Shown here: positions 54,008-64,000 of the stretch, in pieces | How the letters are laid out: each line of letters starts with the position of its first letter | Numbering within the stretch: position 1 is the stretch's first letter | DNA from: Madurella fahalii | Taxonomy: Eukaryota; Ascomycota; Sordariomycetes; Sordariales | Direction: 5' to 3' | DNA length: 64,000 bases | Assembly (NCBI GenBank): GCA_029876055.1 | Contig: CM056875.1 | Location: 2,914,001 to 2,978,000 of the forward strand | The notes under the pieces: model-generated | What the model was told of the DNA's origin: nothing | Seen by the model: only the letters and a program-made list of their open reading frames with translations | The model's database searches: none | Made by a program: the position numbers and the translations under genes

Positions 54008-54539
54008 TCTGTCTTGGGAGTTTTGGGATATGATGAATTAAAGAACCATTAAAAAACTATTGCATGAACAATGCGTAATAAGCAAATCATGCACCTACGA
54101 TGTATGGACGTAATTACAATACATGTACTCATGTTCTATTATGCGCTTCGTTGGTAAGACATCTCCCGTGATCCATGCCACACATTCCACGAGCATCACT
54201 GCACCCGATTAGCAGGTGTATGCAACTGTCGTGGACTACACCGAGCCGCAGCGATCATTCGAGTTTGTTGTGGCAGCACCTTGAATAGGAAAACGTCTCA
54301 TTTGGTATTCAATCCTCCGTAGCAGACCAGTATAGAAGGCCGTAATAATAGTAGCAGTAGTGGTCAGCACCTCATACTCCAACCCAACCGACCTAATAAG
54401 TAGTAACATCACAAACCCAGTTTACCGAGCCCTCTCCCAGTATCCATCCATCCGTCCATCCACCCATCCATCTATCCATCTGTCCATCCGTCCCTCCCTC
54501 TCTTTCTCTCATTCCCCGTCCCTCCGTCCCATCAAAGAA
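54008..54539. other. convergent 3' flanks
   Basis: The MFS gene (plus) and the NTF2-like gene (minus) end towards each other here. A CCATCCAT/CCGTCCAT-rich patch (about 54445-54500) is the only notable sequence. Confidence 0.5.
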
Positions 54540-55091
54540 TCAATACCCATCATCATCCCCCTGATCCTCCAACAGGCCCCCTTCACCAACCACCTCCCCG
54601 ACGTTCTGCGCGACCAGCAACCAATCCGCGCCGGCGGTCTGCCGCCAGGTACTCGCACATGTCGCCACGATCTCCCGGACGCCCTTGCGGCCGTGGCGGT
54701 AGACGCTCATCTTGTAGACCAGGGCGACGGCCATGAGGTCGACCTCGACGACGAGGGGGTCGCCGTGGAAGCGGAAGCCCGAGTAGCGGCGGCCGGCGCC
54801 GGCGGCGAGCACGTCCTGGACCGAGGGGCGCGTGTCCTTGGACAGGGGCGCCGTCGAGCCCTGCGGCGCCAGCAGCGGGTTGACCATGATGCAGTCGTGC
54901 GCGATGTAGTCGCGCGCCGTGTCGGGCTCGTCGATCAGCGCGCGCCACAGGATCATCTCCATCTCGCGCGCCGCCGCGTGGTTCCGCTTCGAGATGGTGT
55001 CGAGCCGCGCGTTGGAGCCCATCGTGTTGGACGACGACACGAAGGGGGCATTTTTGGACTTTTCGTTGGTCAGGCCGAGAACGGTAGGCAT
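54540..55091 (-). CDS. NTF2/SnoaL-like hypothetical protein
   Basis: A single exon of 183 codons with no signal peptide. AAREMEMILWRALIDEPDTARDYIA followed by HDCIMVNPLL is the typical helix-strand start of small alpha+beta barrel proteins (DUF4440/SnoaL-like, NTF2 fold). FRFHGDPLVVEVDLMAVALVYKMSVYR and STWRQTAGADWLLVAQNVG match the following strands, the last being the usual W-x-ha-Q motif. No catalytic residues can be named. The coding part is very GC-rich. Confidence 0.7.
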   Translation of the reverse strand: MPTVLGLTNEKSKNAPFVSSSNTMGSNARLDTISKRNHAAAREMEMILWRALIDEPDTARDYIAHDCIMVNPLLAPQGSTAPLSKDTRPSVQDVLAAGAGRRYSGFRFHGDPLVVEVDLMAVALVYKMSVYRHGRKGVREIVATCASTWRQTAGADWLLVAQNVGEVVGEGGLLEDQGDDDGY

Positions 55092-55972
55092 TTTGATGGA
55101 GTTTTTTTTTCTTCTTTTTCCCGATGTTCTTTTCTTTTACTTCCTCGGGTCGGTTTGTTTGTCTGAAGGAGGTTGGATTAGGAATAAGTGTTAAGGGTTT
55201 ATGTGGGGCGTCAGGCAAATCGCTAACAGGTGCAGGGCTCTTTGCTCTGGAAGACGCGAGAAGTGTTTTGTTGATGGATGCAACTTTGACCGTACAACCG
55301 TCCGCTGCGACTGCAAGATGGAGTCTTCTTGCACAATATAAAAGCCCCCAGAATGACGCCAGATCATTATATCACTGGGTCCCTGTTCCCCGTCCGCCCG
55401 CCAAAATCAGGAATTGCGCAACCACCAGAACAAAAACCAGTGGCCCAAACATGGCGTAGCCTGACGTCACCAGCTGGCTCCCCTAGGCGGTTTGTTGGCC
55501 CCCGAAAGCCAGCCGCATCCGCTTCCCACCCTCCACTTCAATCGATCGCCCCTATATGCATGAGACACAGCCTTGGATCTTACCGCCTTCCACGTGATTT
55601 CATTTCGAGGAGATCCTTGGTAGACACAGCTTTGAAGCCTAGGGTGGCCTGCTCATGCGATTTTAAAAACTATTGGAGAGCTGTTGTGCTATCGGTCATC
55701 CGACCTTGTCCGAGGCCACAAGCTTCTTGGCCCACTGGTATTGCCAAACGTGCCAATACACCTCCATTAGAACTCGTCGTGCCCTGGCCTACACCCATTC
55801 CTTACCTCGGGAACCGATACCACTGCACCAACTCCAAAAACTGACGCACCGCGACGCTGTTCATATAAAAGCAGCAGTGTACTGATACACAATAGCACAA
55901 ACGCCGAAAGGGAAAAAAAGAGGCATCCGTTCATCGCCTGCCTCTTCCCCAAGAAAAAAAAAAAAAAAAAGA

Positions 55973-56005
<33 letters not shown>

Positions 56006-56081
56006 GAGAAAGAATAAACTAACGCCTTCCGAAAAGAACTCCATATCCCTCCACCCATCCGAGGATTTCGAGATAAAAGGG

Positions 56082-56112
<31 letters not shown>

Positions 56113-56171
56113 AGAAAACAAAACCAGATTCATCCCGGGGTATCCCGTATATACAATCCATCGCGTCATTA
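55092..56171. other. intergenic with simple-sequence tracts
   Basis: Contains an A run (about 55953-55971), a GAAA microsatellite (about 55973-56010) and a second A run (about 56083-56108) just beyond the stop codon of the demethylase gene. The left half is the promoter of the NTF2-like gene. Confidence 0.6.
55973..56010. repeat. (GAAA)n microsatellite
   Basis: About eight GAAA units between two long A runs, in the presumed 3' region of the JmjC gene. Confidence 0.8.
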
Positions 56172-59100
56172 CTACTGATGAGTGTCCGCCGCTTCAAAGT
56201 GCGCGCTCGCTCGTCTAAGGTTCAACATCATTTTCTCCACCATCGCCCGTTCCGGATTATCATTACTCTGCGTCTCGCGTGTCACAGGCACGCTTCCGGT
56301 TCCACTGTATGCCGGCTGCGTCTGGCTGGGTGAAATCTGATAATGTGATGACTGCTGCTGCATGGGACTCGCCTGCGCCGCTGCCGGCGGTCCAGGAGGG
56401 GCATATGCTGGCGCTGGCGACCCAACAGCCCCACCACCTGGCTCCGTCCATTGACCCTGTTGTGGGGTTCCCGGATATCCCGCTGTGCTTGGGGCTTGTC
56501 CTGGTGACTGAGCCTGTGTTGAGGTTGCTTTGAATGGATTCTGGGGTGCTAAGTGCGAGGTTGCCTGTTCGGGCGGCCGACTCAGCGGAGACGGCTTCGA
56601 GTTGCTTGGCGACGCCGTTGCCATCTGCCTCACGTATGGCGGCAGTGGGATTGGGCTATGGCTCTGCTTGGTGAACGCAGGTTTCGCCGGGGCGGGGGCC
56701 TGCGCTGCTGGCTGTGGTGGAGTCGATGCTGATGTTTGTGGGGTTGCTGGCCAGCCGTGCTGGTTGGACGGGCTCGCATGCTGAGACCAAGGGGCCCCAT
56801 ACTGCGGTCGGATGGCCGGGTGTAGGGGCGCTGATGCGGGTGATCTGATCTCGTACGGCGAACCGGGGCTATTTCGGACGGGATATTCCTGGTTTTGATA
56901 TGGCGCGGCTTGATATGAGTTAGGGAGGTACGGGGGCTGGGAACTTTGCGCTGTGGGACGAGGGAGAAGCTGAGTATATGAAGAGTTGTGTCCGGGCTGA
57001 GGCGGGTTGCCTGGCCCATGAGACGGGCCCACCCGCGGTTGCAAAGGCTGCAACAGCGGTATCTGTTTGGCTGAACCTTTGCTGCTACCCCCCGAGAGCG
57101 CTTTCTGCGCCTTCATCAAGAACTCTCGGAGGTTGCCTTCGTATCCGTTCGTGAAGCCGCCCCACGCACCGTATGGGGTTCGGTATCTCGAAGAGTCTCT
57201 GCTCTGGTGTCAGTATCTCGTGACGCATGACAACGTGCCGGGAACGTTACCTGTTGTGGTTTACGTGGAAGAAGCTGTACTTTTGGTAAGCGCTAATATG
57301 CGGCTGGCTGGCTGCTGCTCCAGATTCCGGGCGAACACTCGGCGGTTTCAGTGCTGACGAGGTCATCGGTGTTGGATAAGCCCCGAGTGCAACCGCGCCC
57401 GTGGATACAGACCAGGCTCTTGATTGAGGTTGAACAGATTGCCCTGATTTCATGTGAGCAGGGGGCCAGGTCAAGCCAGGAAGCTTCGGGAATCCATTAC
57501 TACCTCCGACGGGCGCGAAACGATCCGGCGAGTATTGTGCCGATGAGCCTTTAGGTTGAACATCCTTGCCAGCTGGTTGGTACTGCTTGAACTGGATCGG
57601 AGGCTGCTGGGGTTGATGCACGGCTTGCTGCGGAAACGTGTGATGCTGGAATGTCGGCTGTTGTGGCGGCGACTGTTGCGGCAGCTGGTGATGTTGTAAC
57701 TGTTGATAGACCGCAGGTGATGAGGGCGCCCTGACAGCAAATGTGTGCGACGTGAACTGGGGACCAGTCGTTGGCGCAACCGGTTTCCGTGGCTTGTAAA
57801 CGTAGGGCTTCTCCTGCTTGGGGGCCGCTGCTCCCGGCAGCTGTCCAGAATACGCCCCTGGCACCATCTCCGGGAATGATGTATGGGCCGGATGCGCGGC
57901 AGGATATGCTTGTCTCGACTGAGGGAGCACGCCAGCCCGAGCCGCCGAGACCGGCTTCGGTATGGTGTCCAGGAAATTACCCTTGGGGTTATGTCGCGGT
58001 GTCGATGGGTCCTCGGTGTATTGTGCCTTGGCCTCCGTGGATGTCTTGCCAAGGTAGTGCCAGATCTGGTTCTCCTTGGAGAAGTCGATCTTGACTTGCT
58101 CACCATTCTTGACAACGTCACCCGCGTGAAACTCGGCCCAAACAAATCCGGGACCGAATTCGTCGTCTTTCCTAGGTGCCTCGTCCACGGCTCGCTTGGC
58201 ATTGATCTCCTGTTTCGCCTTCCTGCACGTCGGCATCGGGATCGCATTCGCGGATGCCTTAGGGAGGCGGAAGTCTGCTGGATCGGGAACAAGGAGCCAC
58301 TTCCACTCAACTTCGACCCGATCACTGCTGATTGTTAGTCCGGCTCCGCGTGGGCCGCTTTTACCGACATACCCATTCGGAATGATGTCGAGGAGCAGCG
58401 TCTCCTCTTCGATGCGGTTCTCCACCACAACACCAGCGAAGATATCCCCCCGATAGTACTGCAGCTGACATATGTCGTTCTTCTTGAGAGCAGCAGCAGC
58501 AGCACGGACTTGGGGATTGTCCTCGAGGGCATCTCCCTCGCTCTTCCTGTCTCGTTTTGTCCGATGGAACCGACAACTGAACTCGAATGCCTGCTCCTTG
58601 TACTCTGTCCCGTCCTCCCCGAAGACGGGCACCTCGGCTTCCTCGACAAATACTCCAGCCGCTGCGGCACATGTTGCGTGGTAGGCTCTCGGACATTTCT
58701 TCTGCGAGCACTGGAAGCAGGCGCCCTTCTTGGAGCGGCAGAGTAGGCACTTCAGTTCCAAGCGGGCCTTGTCGATGGCCGCCACGTTGGCAATGATCTC
58801 TTTGTCGTCGACCGTTTCAATGTAGGTCTCAGGCAGATAAAGAGCACACATGCGGTGGGCCTTGCGATCATCATCTGTGGGCATAATCTCAGCGCCGGGG
58901 ATATCGTTAGGGCAAAGGCAGCAGGGAAGCTCCGCATGCGGCTTGGAGCGCAGGCGGATCCTCTTGGCCTTGGGCTCCTTCTCGCCGGCCGCCCTCTTGC
59001 GTTTCTTCCCGGGAGCTTTGACCCTGACTGTGTGACTCGAAGGGGGGCTTAGAAGACCCGTGTCTTGGTCTTCATCTTCGTCATCCTCCTCGTCTTCCGT

Positions 59101-60861
59101 CTCTTCATACTCGGTTTCCTCGCCACGGAGCTTACGCTCGATTTCGTAGACATCCACCCAGACGCTGTCTTGGGCTTGCGCACATTGGCACTTCTTGGCA
59201 ACCTTGCCCATCGGGAGCCAGCTGTCCAAGGCGAAATTGACCGCCTCAGCGCAGTTGTATCCCAGGTTATACCCCGAATGGTAGCCGTACGGATAGGTGA
59301 CAACAAACTCGCCGGGGTACGAGACACACTTGTTGACCGTGATATTGTAGTGCTGCTTGAGGTGTGCTGGGGATATCAGAAACGACTTGTGTCTGAGGAA
59401 CTGATCGCAAGCTTTCGCGTCCGTTGGCCAGATGTTTTTCATGGCGTTCTCGAAACGTCTGGCATCCTTTTGGGAGATGCTGTACCACTGCTTCGGCGCT
59501 CCGAAATGGAGATAGTTGATGCTGTAGAGATCGACATCCTCGAGATGCCACGCGAACGTTGCCTTCCACATACCGAGGTACAGATATGCCGTGTTGACGC
59601 CGGGAACTTTGGTGCCAAGAACATCGAGAAGGTTGGGGAGCTTGTTCAGGTTCCAAATCTCGGTAGAGTCATCGAACAACGTTCCCAAGAGGTCGGCTCC
59701 GTACAGGGGCGGAGCGTACGTCAGTGTCTTCCAGTATATCCGTTCGAGCTCCTCGCAACGCTCGGGCGTGAACTCGGACACATCCATTCGGTAGTCCCAG
59801 TCCTTGAAGGCGGCCTCGTCGATCATCGCTGAGCCTTCGCGACGGCTATATTTCCGACGGGCCGAGATGGACTGAGTTTTTGGCTTGGACTGTCTCGAGA
59901 AGCCCATTCTCCGCACCACCGGGCCCTCATCATCGTCATCGCACTGCTCTTCTTCTTTGACACCGGGGTCCTGTTCCACGGACTCCATGATTTCCTCCCT
60001 TTCCGGCGCCGGGGACACCGGAGTCATTGGGCGGTCCTCGGCGTCCTCCGCCTCTTCCTTTGCGGCCTTTGCCGACCTCCGCGTCACTCTGCCGCCCTTC
60101 CGCTTTTTTACCGCAGAGGCGGGTGTCTCGTTGCTAGCACCCGACTGCGCAGCAGCGCGCGACCTGGTTGCGGGTTTCCTGTCGGCGTTTGCACGGCGCT
60201 CGCCTCGTCTTGCAGGGGGTTGGTGTTCGCTCTGGTCACATAGTTGTCTCCATTGCGGCAGGTTATAGGACCGTTGATGGAGGATGTTGACTTGTCGGTA
60301 CGTTCCGTTGGAGCCCATGATGTCCTGTTTGATAGGTTCGCGAACCCGAATCTGTTTGACTAGGTCATCCAGCGGCGGCAACGAGTCCTTCCACTCCTTG
60401 GGAGGTATGATCTTGATGATGCCGGACTGCATGCCGTACTTGTCGACTTTCTCCATCTAGACGGGCCCCTTGTCAGCTGAGCGGGTCGGGATTGCATTGA
60501 GGGAAGGGACAAAACATACAAAAATCTTGAAATCCCGGAATTGCTTCATGGTCGGCCTGAACACGGGCACTGTGCCCGACCAGTGGTCGGGCTCAATTTC
60601 GCCAATGTCATCGACGGTGGGCTGTGGTTGGTCTTTGGGTTCCTCTTTGGCGTCATCTTTCAGTTCGCCGCGGACGACGCCATTGAGTTTATCGGCGACT
60701 TCGTCCAGGTCGCTCAGCTCGGAGTCGCTCCCATCAACGTCCATGGCATTATTGCTGTCTGGTGGTGAGTGCAGGCCGATCGACTTGGAGCTGTCGTTGG
60801 CGGGCAGGTCGACGTCCATGGCCACAACAGGCGCCGGAGCGCCAATCGCTTCGATGGACAT
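56172..60861 (-). CDS. JmjN-JmjC-PHD histone lysine demethylase (KDM4/Rph1 type)
   Basis: Three exons (60861-60520, 60456-57251, 57198-56172) give 1524 aa. JmjN (PVFRPTMKQFRDFKIF onward, residues 98-140) is split by intron 1. JmjC spans about 355-540 with Fe(II) ligands H418 and E420 (FAWHLED) and H507 (YGYHSGYN), the 2-oxoglutarate Lys in HFGAPKQWY, and the KKCQC zinc pair that follows it in KDM4 enzymes. An acidic linker and a basic KKRKR patch lead to an extended PHD (about 625-715: CCLCPNDIP, MCALYLPE, CLLCRSKKGACFQCS, CPRAYHATCA). The last 600 residues are Pro/Gln-rich and disordered. Expected activity is nuclear demethylation of H3K9/H3K36 methyl marks, as for fungal KdmA/Rph1. All catalytic residues are present. 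The start at 60861 opens MSIEAIGAPAPV. Confidence 0.92.
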
Positions 60862-62377
60862 GGTCCCCGGCGCTACATGCGTCCGATTTTTTTGCGATGA
60901 CGACAAGGTGCAAATGCGATGATGAAGCGAGCCAAGGCGCAAAACGCTGGTATCACAGACCGATCGAGACGTTCGCCTAGGCGCCAGCAAATGCCGTGAA
61001 AACCAGGACCGATAAGTCGGAGATTCGTCGTTTCGGACAGCAGCGGGGGGGGCTGGGGAAGACGGGAATGATGGGCTTGCTTGCCGATGGGTCGATTCGG
61101 GAGGAATCTGGGCTGATCGGCTCCCCTAGCAGGTCCTGCGCAAGGCAAAATGCGGGCGAGCACCAAACGGGAAAGGCGCTAGGGTTCCGCTGAAAAGGTT
61201 CCTTGCGCGCGCAGCTACAGGAGATCGCTGCTGCAAAACGGAGTGCAGGCCCGCGGTTCTTGCAATGCACTCTCCTTTCGCTCTGGCGGTTCCCGACCCT
61301 CGATGCTATCAAGAAACACTAGTTGTTCGAGCCTGACAGCGCCTTTGGGTTTCAAGAATGAGAGCCGCAGGCTGTGTGACTCGAGTTATCGGGTCCAAAG
61401 TGACGATCAGATTTTCCAGGTTGGGGGCGTTCTGGGTTGAAGGGGGACCGGCTGCACATGGCGCTCGCTTCTTACCTAAATCCAACCATCTGCGCCTAAC
61501 CTAATCTAGTAATGCAAGCACAGACCACATTGCCCGAGAACTTCACGTGATTGGATGAGACGGTCGGCTGAACCACGGCTATCCATTTTCTTTCCCTGGA
61601 CGTCATACCGACGTTGCATATTGAAGTTGCCTCCTTGGTTGTCCCGAGCGTGGTTGCGTTCATGCAGAACGAGCACAGCCTTTCTTTCCTTGGACGCAGC
61701 AGCAATGCAGCCATCGGAGGACATGCCCCTGCACGGCGTAGCTGATCAACCCATACTTTCAAGTCAAGCCCTGATTTGGCCTTCTCCCTCTCCTCAACCT
61801 CTCCCTATGGAAGAGATAGGAATGGAAGCTACATATTTCAGGGCGAATATCGACCTTTGCCTAACTTGAGTAAATACTTCCTGTTCCTGCCCGAACCTCT
61901 CAGCTTCGTTTCTTAGTATCAGAAGCAGGACCCATAGCCCAAAGTGGGGAAAGCTTCAACTCTGCGATCGCGTGGCAAAGGCCGGCATATCGCTACATTG
62001 TGCCCATGTAACTCTGAATTGAGACTGCAGCAGCTCAAAAGCCAGGGTCGCACCTCGGCGCTGGGCGAGCTAACGATGGCTTCAACAAATCGGGTCTGAG
62101 GCAGATTAGATAAGATCGCACGCAAGGAACAGTAACCCCAGCGGTTCCTGAGCCACCAGGGTACAGCTGCCGGTCGAAGTGGGGGATCTGATATGATCCC
62201 GACTCGTCCGCTCCCCTGTTGGACGATCTCAGCGACTGCTTCACCCCGGGCTGGATCGGCATCCAATACAGTCATCACACAATAATAGCTCATTTATAAA
62301 TTTAGTCAGGTAGCAAGGTTGCGATACTGCAGCCAAGCAACCAGAAGAAGCGAAATCAACATGACAGTGAACGCCGT
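60862..62377. other. intergenic, promoter of the demethylase gene and 3' flank of the phosphatase gene
   Basis: No gene supported. A GC-rich patch near 61190-61260 lies about 350 bp before the demethylase start. Confidence 0.5.
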
Positions 62378-64000
62378 TTATCGTGTACGTAGATGCGCCG
62401 CGCCTAAGCCAACAGCCTCAAAAGCAACAAGAATGGCGTCTACCGCCAACCACGCAATGCCTGTGTAACCCAGTGTCAGCCAAATGCCCCACCGACCCGT
62501 TCGGTAAAAGGCGGAAACTCACCTGTATAAACAACCAGCTTGGTTACCACCTCAACATCGTATCTGACCCGCGGCTTAACCAGCTTCGAAAATACCTCCT
62601 TCTCCCCCAACTCGTCCTCCTGGCCCAAATACAATTCCGGCTCGGCGACACTATCCACTGCCGCCAGGCTCGGACTCGAAGGCGTGCCGGACTGACTCGC
62701 AGCAACCACTACGTCTCCCGTTCCCATCATCTTCTCAAACTCAGCCAGCCGCCCGCTCTGCAATACACCACCCACTCCCGAGGCCTGCGAATACTCTCCG
62801 TCCGCAACAGCTTTCACCGTCTCCCTCAACCCATTCAAACTCGGTTTAGTCTTAACACCGCCCGCTCCGCCCTCGCTCCCCAGGCTCTCTCTTCTCCTCC
62901 GCTCGCGATACGCCAGCGTCTCGTACGCGTCCGCCGCGCTCTGCGGGCCGATGCTCACCGACCTCCCGCGGCCAGGGCCGCGGAAGCTGCGTACCAGCTT
63001 CGGTAAGTCACTCACGTTGGGCAGGACATTGTCGTCCCTCACGTGCAGGGGGACGTCCTTGTACTCCGAGGCCGGGACGAAGAACCGGCGGGGGAGCGAC
63101 AGGCCCCTGGTCTCGATGACGCGGAATAGGTGCGGTAGGAAGCGTAAGAGGGTAGGTTTCATGACCTCGCGCCAAGCAAACACAATCAGGACGCCAAACA
63201 CGACGCGCGCGACGGCCACGGGCCAGCCCAGGGCCGACAGGTTGAAGGATGCGTCCGGGCCGTTGTAGATAGGCGAGATATCAGCATACCGCGCGAAGCG
63301 CCACATACCGCATTCCAGGCCGATCATGACGCCCGCGAAGGCGACGCTGTCGTCGAAGCAGGGGCAGTCGTCAGCCGGTTCCGGGTGGACGCGCACGAGG
63401 ACGATGATGACGAGTGCGACCATCAGCGGCGCGAGGTAGTTGCTGGAGTGGAGCCAGGCTTCGAGGGCAGGAGCGTAATAGAATTCGACCAAGGAGATGG
63501 CAGCGCCCATGAGGGAGCCGATGATGACGTCCACGAAGCCGTGCATGCCGCAGTAGAGGCGGCCAAAGACAATGGAGACGGCGTAAAACCAGGCGAGGGC
63601 TTCGAGGGCAACGGTCGTGGTGGGGGAGTAGATATTGCTCTCGCTGCGGAGCATCAGGATGCCGTAGACGGCGACCGAGACAGCGTTGGCCGAGTGGGTT
63701 GACGGGAAGCCGTACTCGAGCGCTGCCGAGCCGGACATGGTGATGCGCTGCAACGGCGGGGACAGCGGCCGCGGGAGGGAGCACATGTCCTTGATGAAGC
63801 CGGTGAAGAAGACGCCCGAGGCGAGGATGTGGACAAGTCTGCCAAAATCCCACTATGTCAGTCCTGTCCCATCCTGGCTTGCACAGGGTGTCTTATTCTG
63901 TCGCCCATACCCCCTGCCGAATCCCGAAAAGCCGCACCAAAAGAGGATTGGTAGGCCGATCATGAAGAAGGTGTGCGTGCCAAGATTGGCCGTGATCGCA
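62378..64000 (-). CDS. sphingoid long-chain base phosphate phosphatase (LCB3/YSR type), 5' end outside the window
   Basis: Visible exons are 64000-63911 (partial), 63838-62523 and 62460-62378. The PAP2-type catalytic motifs are complete: KDMCSLPRP (KxxxxxxRP), GFPSTHSAN (PSxH) and SIVFGRLYCGMHGFVD (SRxxxxxHxxxD-like). Several membrane helices follow (APLMVALVIIVLV, VARVVFGVLIVFA), then a long Ser-rich cytosolic stretch and a final helix TGIAWLAVDAILVAFEAVG. This layout matches fungal ER dihydrosphingosine-1-phosphate phosphatases, which recycle sphingoid bases into ceramide synthesis. The last intron (GTGAGT donor, TTACACAG acceptor) is required; reading through it replaces the conserved last helix. 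The start codon lies beyond the right edge. Confidence 0.9.

Noticed and set aside
54360..55166. 268-codon plus-strand frame opposite the NTF2-like gene
   Set aside because: It is the antisense of a supported gene; its Arg/Val/Asp-rich composition is typical of a GC-rich shadow.
57471..58325. 284-codon minus-strand frame overlapping the demethylase gene
   Set aside because: It lies in another frame of the exon with clear KDM4 and low-complexity coding sequence; Arg/Ser-rich shadow.

Overview
The window looks like nuclear DNA of a filamentous ascomycete (Pezizomycotina, probably Sordariomycetes-like). Genes carry short GT-AG introns of about 45-80 nt with CTRAY-type branch points. Fungus-restricted families are present (HET domain, fungal rhodopsin-like membrane protein, GFA/CENP-V, Helitron with PIF1-type helicase). 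GC-rich single-copy genes alternate with AT-rich stretches of decayed transposons and gene pieces, which looks like repeat-induced point mutation (RIP). Gene density is low.

Region 1 (0-6 kb): a secreted M43 metalloprotease (792-1742), a lysophospholipase-like relic, a seven-helix fungal rhodopsin-domain membrane protein (2963-4198, minus), and a GFA/CENP-V zinc protein whose N-terminal domain is broken (4779-5932).

Region 2 (6-18 kb) is a nested transposon stack. A Tc1/mariner transposase relic (7023-7490) lies beside a decayed Gypsy reverse transcriptase. The reverse transcriptase is split inside one codon by a 9.4-kb Helitron (7823-17216; 5' TC, 3' hairpin plus CTAG). The Helitron's RepHel gene is itself interrupted by a 2.9-kb LTR element (11883-14806) with two identical 215-bp LTRs, a TTTAC target duplication and an interior of tandem repeats with no gag-pol. 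A second gene on the opposite strand (15733-16639) is free of stops and carries a small Cys-rich motif. Right of the stack is the 5' end of an AAA-ATPase-type gene broken at the Gypsy edge.

Region 3 (18-29.5 kb) is mostly debris: a CAG/CAA microsatellite, a degenerate repeated motif, a DEAD-box helicase relic, a ZIP zinc transporter lacking its 5' half, a coiled-coil gene with a Cys/His N-terminus (25695-26881), a HET-domain relic, and a solo LTR (29050-29303) with target duplication GCTAC.

Region 4 (29.5-38.7 kb): a cytochrome P450 (29586-31417, minus), a protein-kinase-like relic, a small Cys-rich ORF, and a YAT-type amino acid permease (36797-38653, minus).

Region 5 (38.7-64 kb): a gene-poor stretch to 45 kb, a small secreted protein candidate, an intact HET-domain gene (45940-48512), a CinA-C amidase-like protein, a six-exon MFS transporter (52041-54007), an NTF2/SnoaL-like protein, a KDM4/Rph1-type JmjN-JmjC-PHD histone demethylase (56172-60861, minus), and an LCB3-type sphingoid-base phosphate phosphatase running off the right edge (62378-64000, minus).

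The genes do not form one pathway or a recognisable biosynthetic cluster. The most distinctive content is the transposon nest: the Helitron with its opposite-strand companion gene, and the recently inserted repeat-filled LTR element. All splice models were read by eye and were not confirmed by transcripts or database searches.
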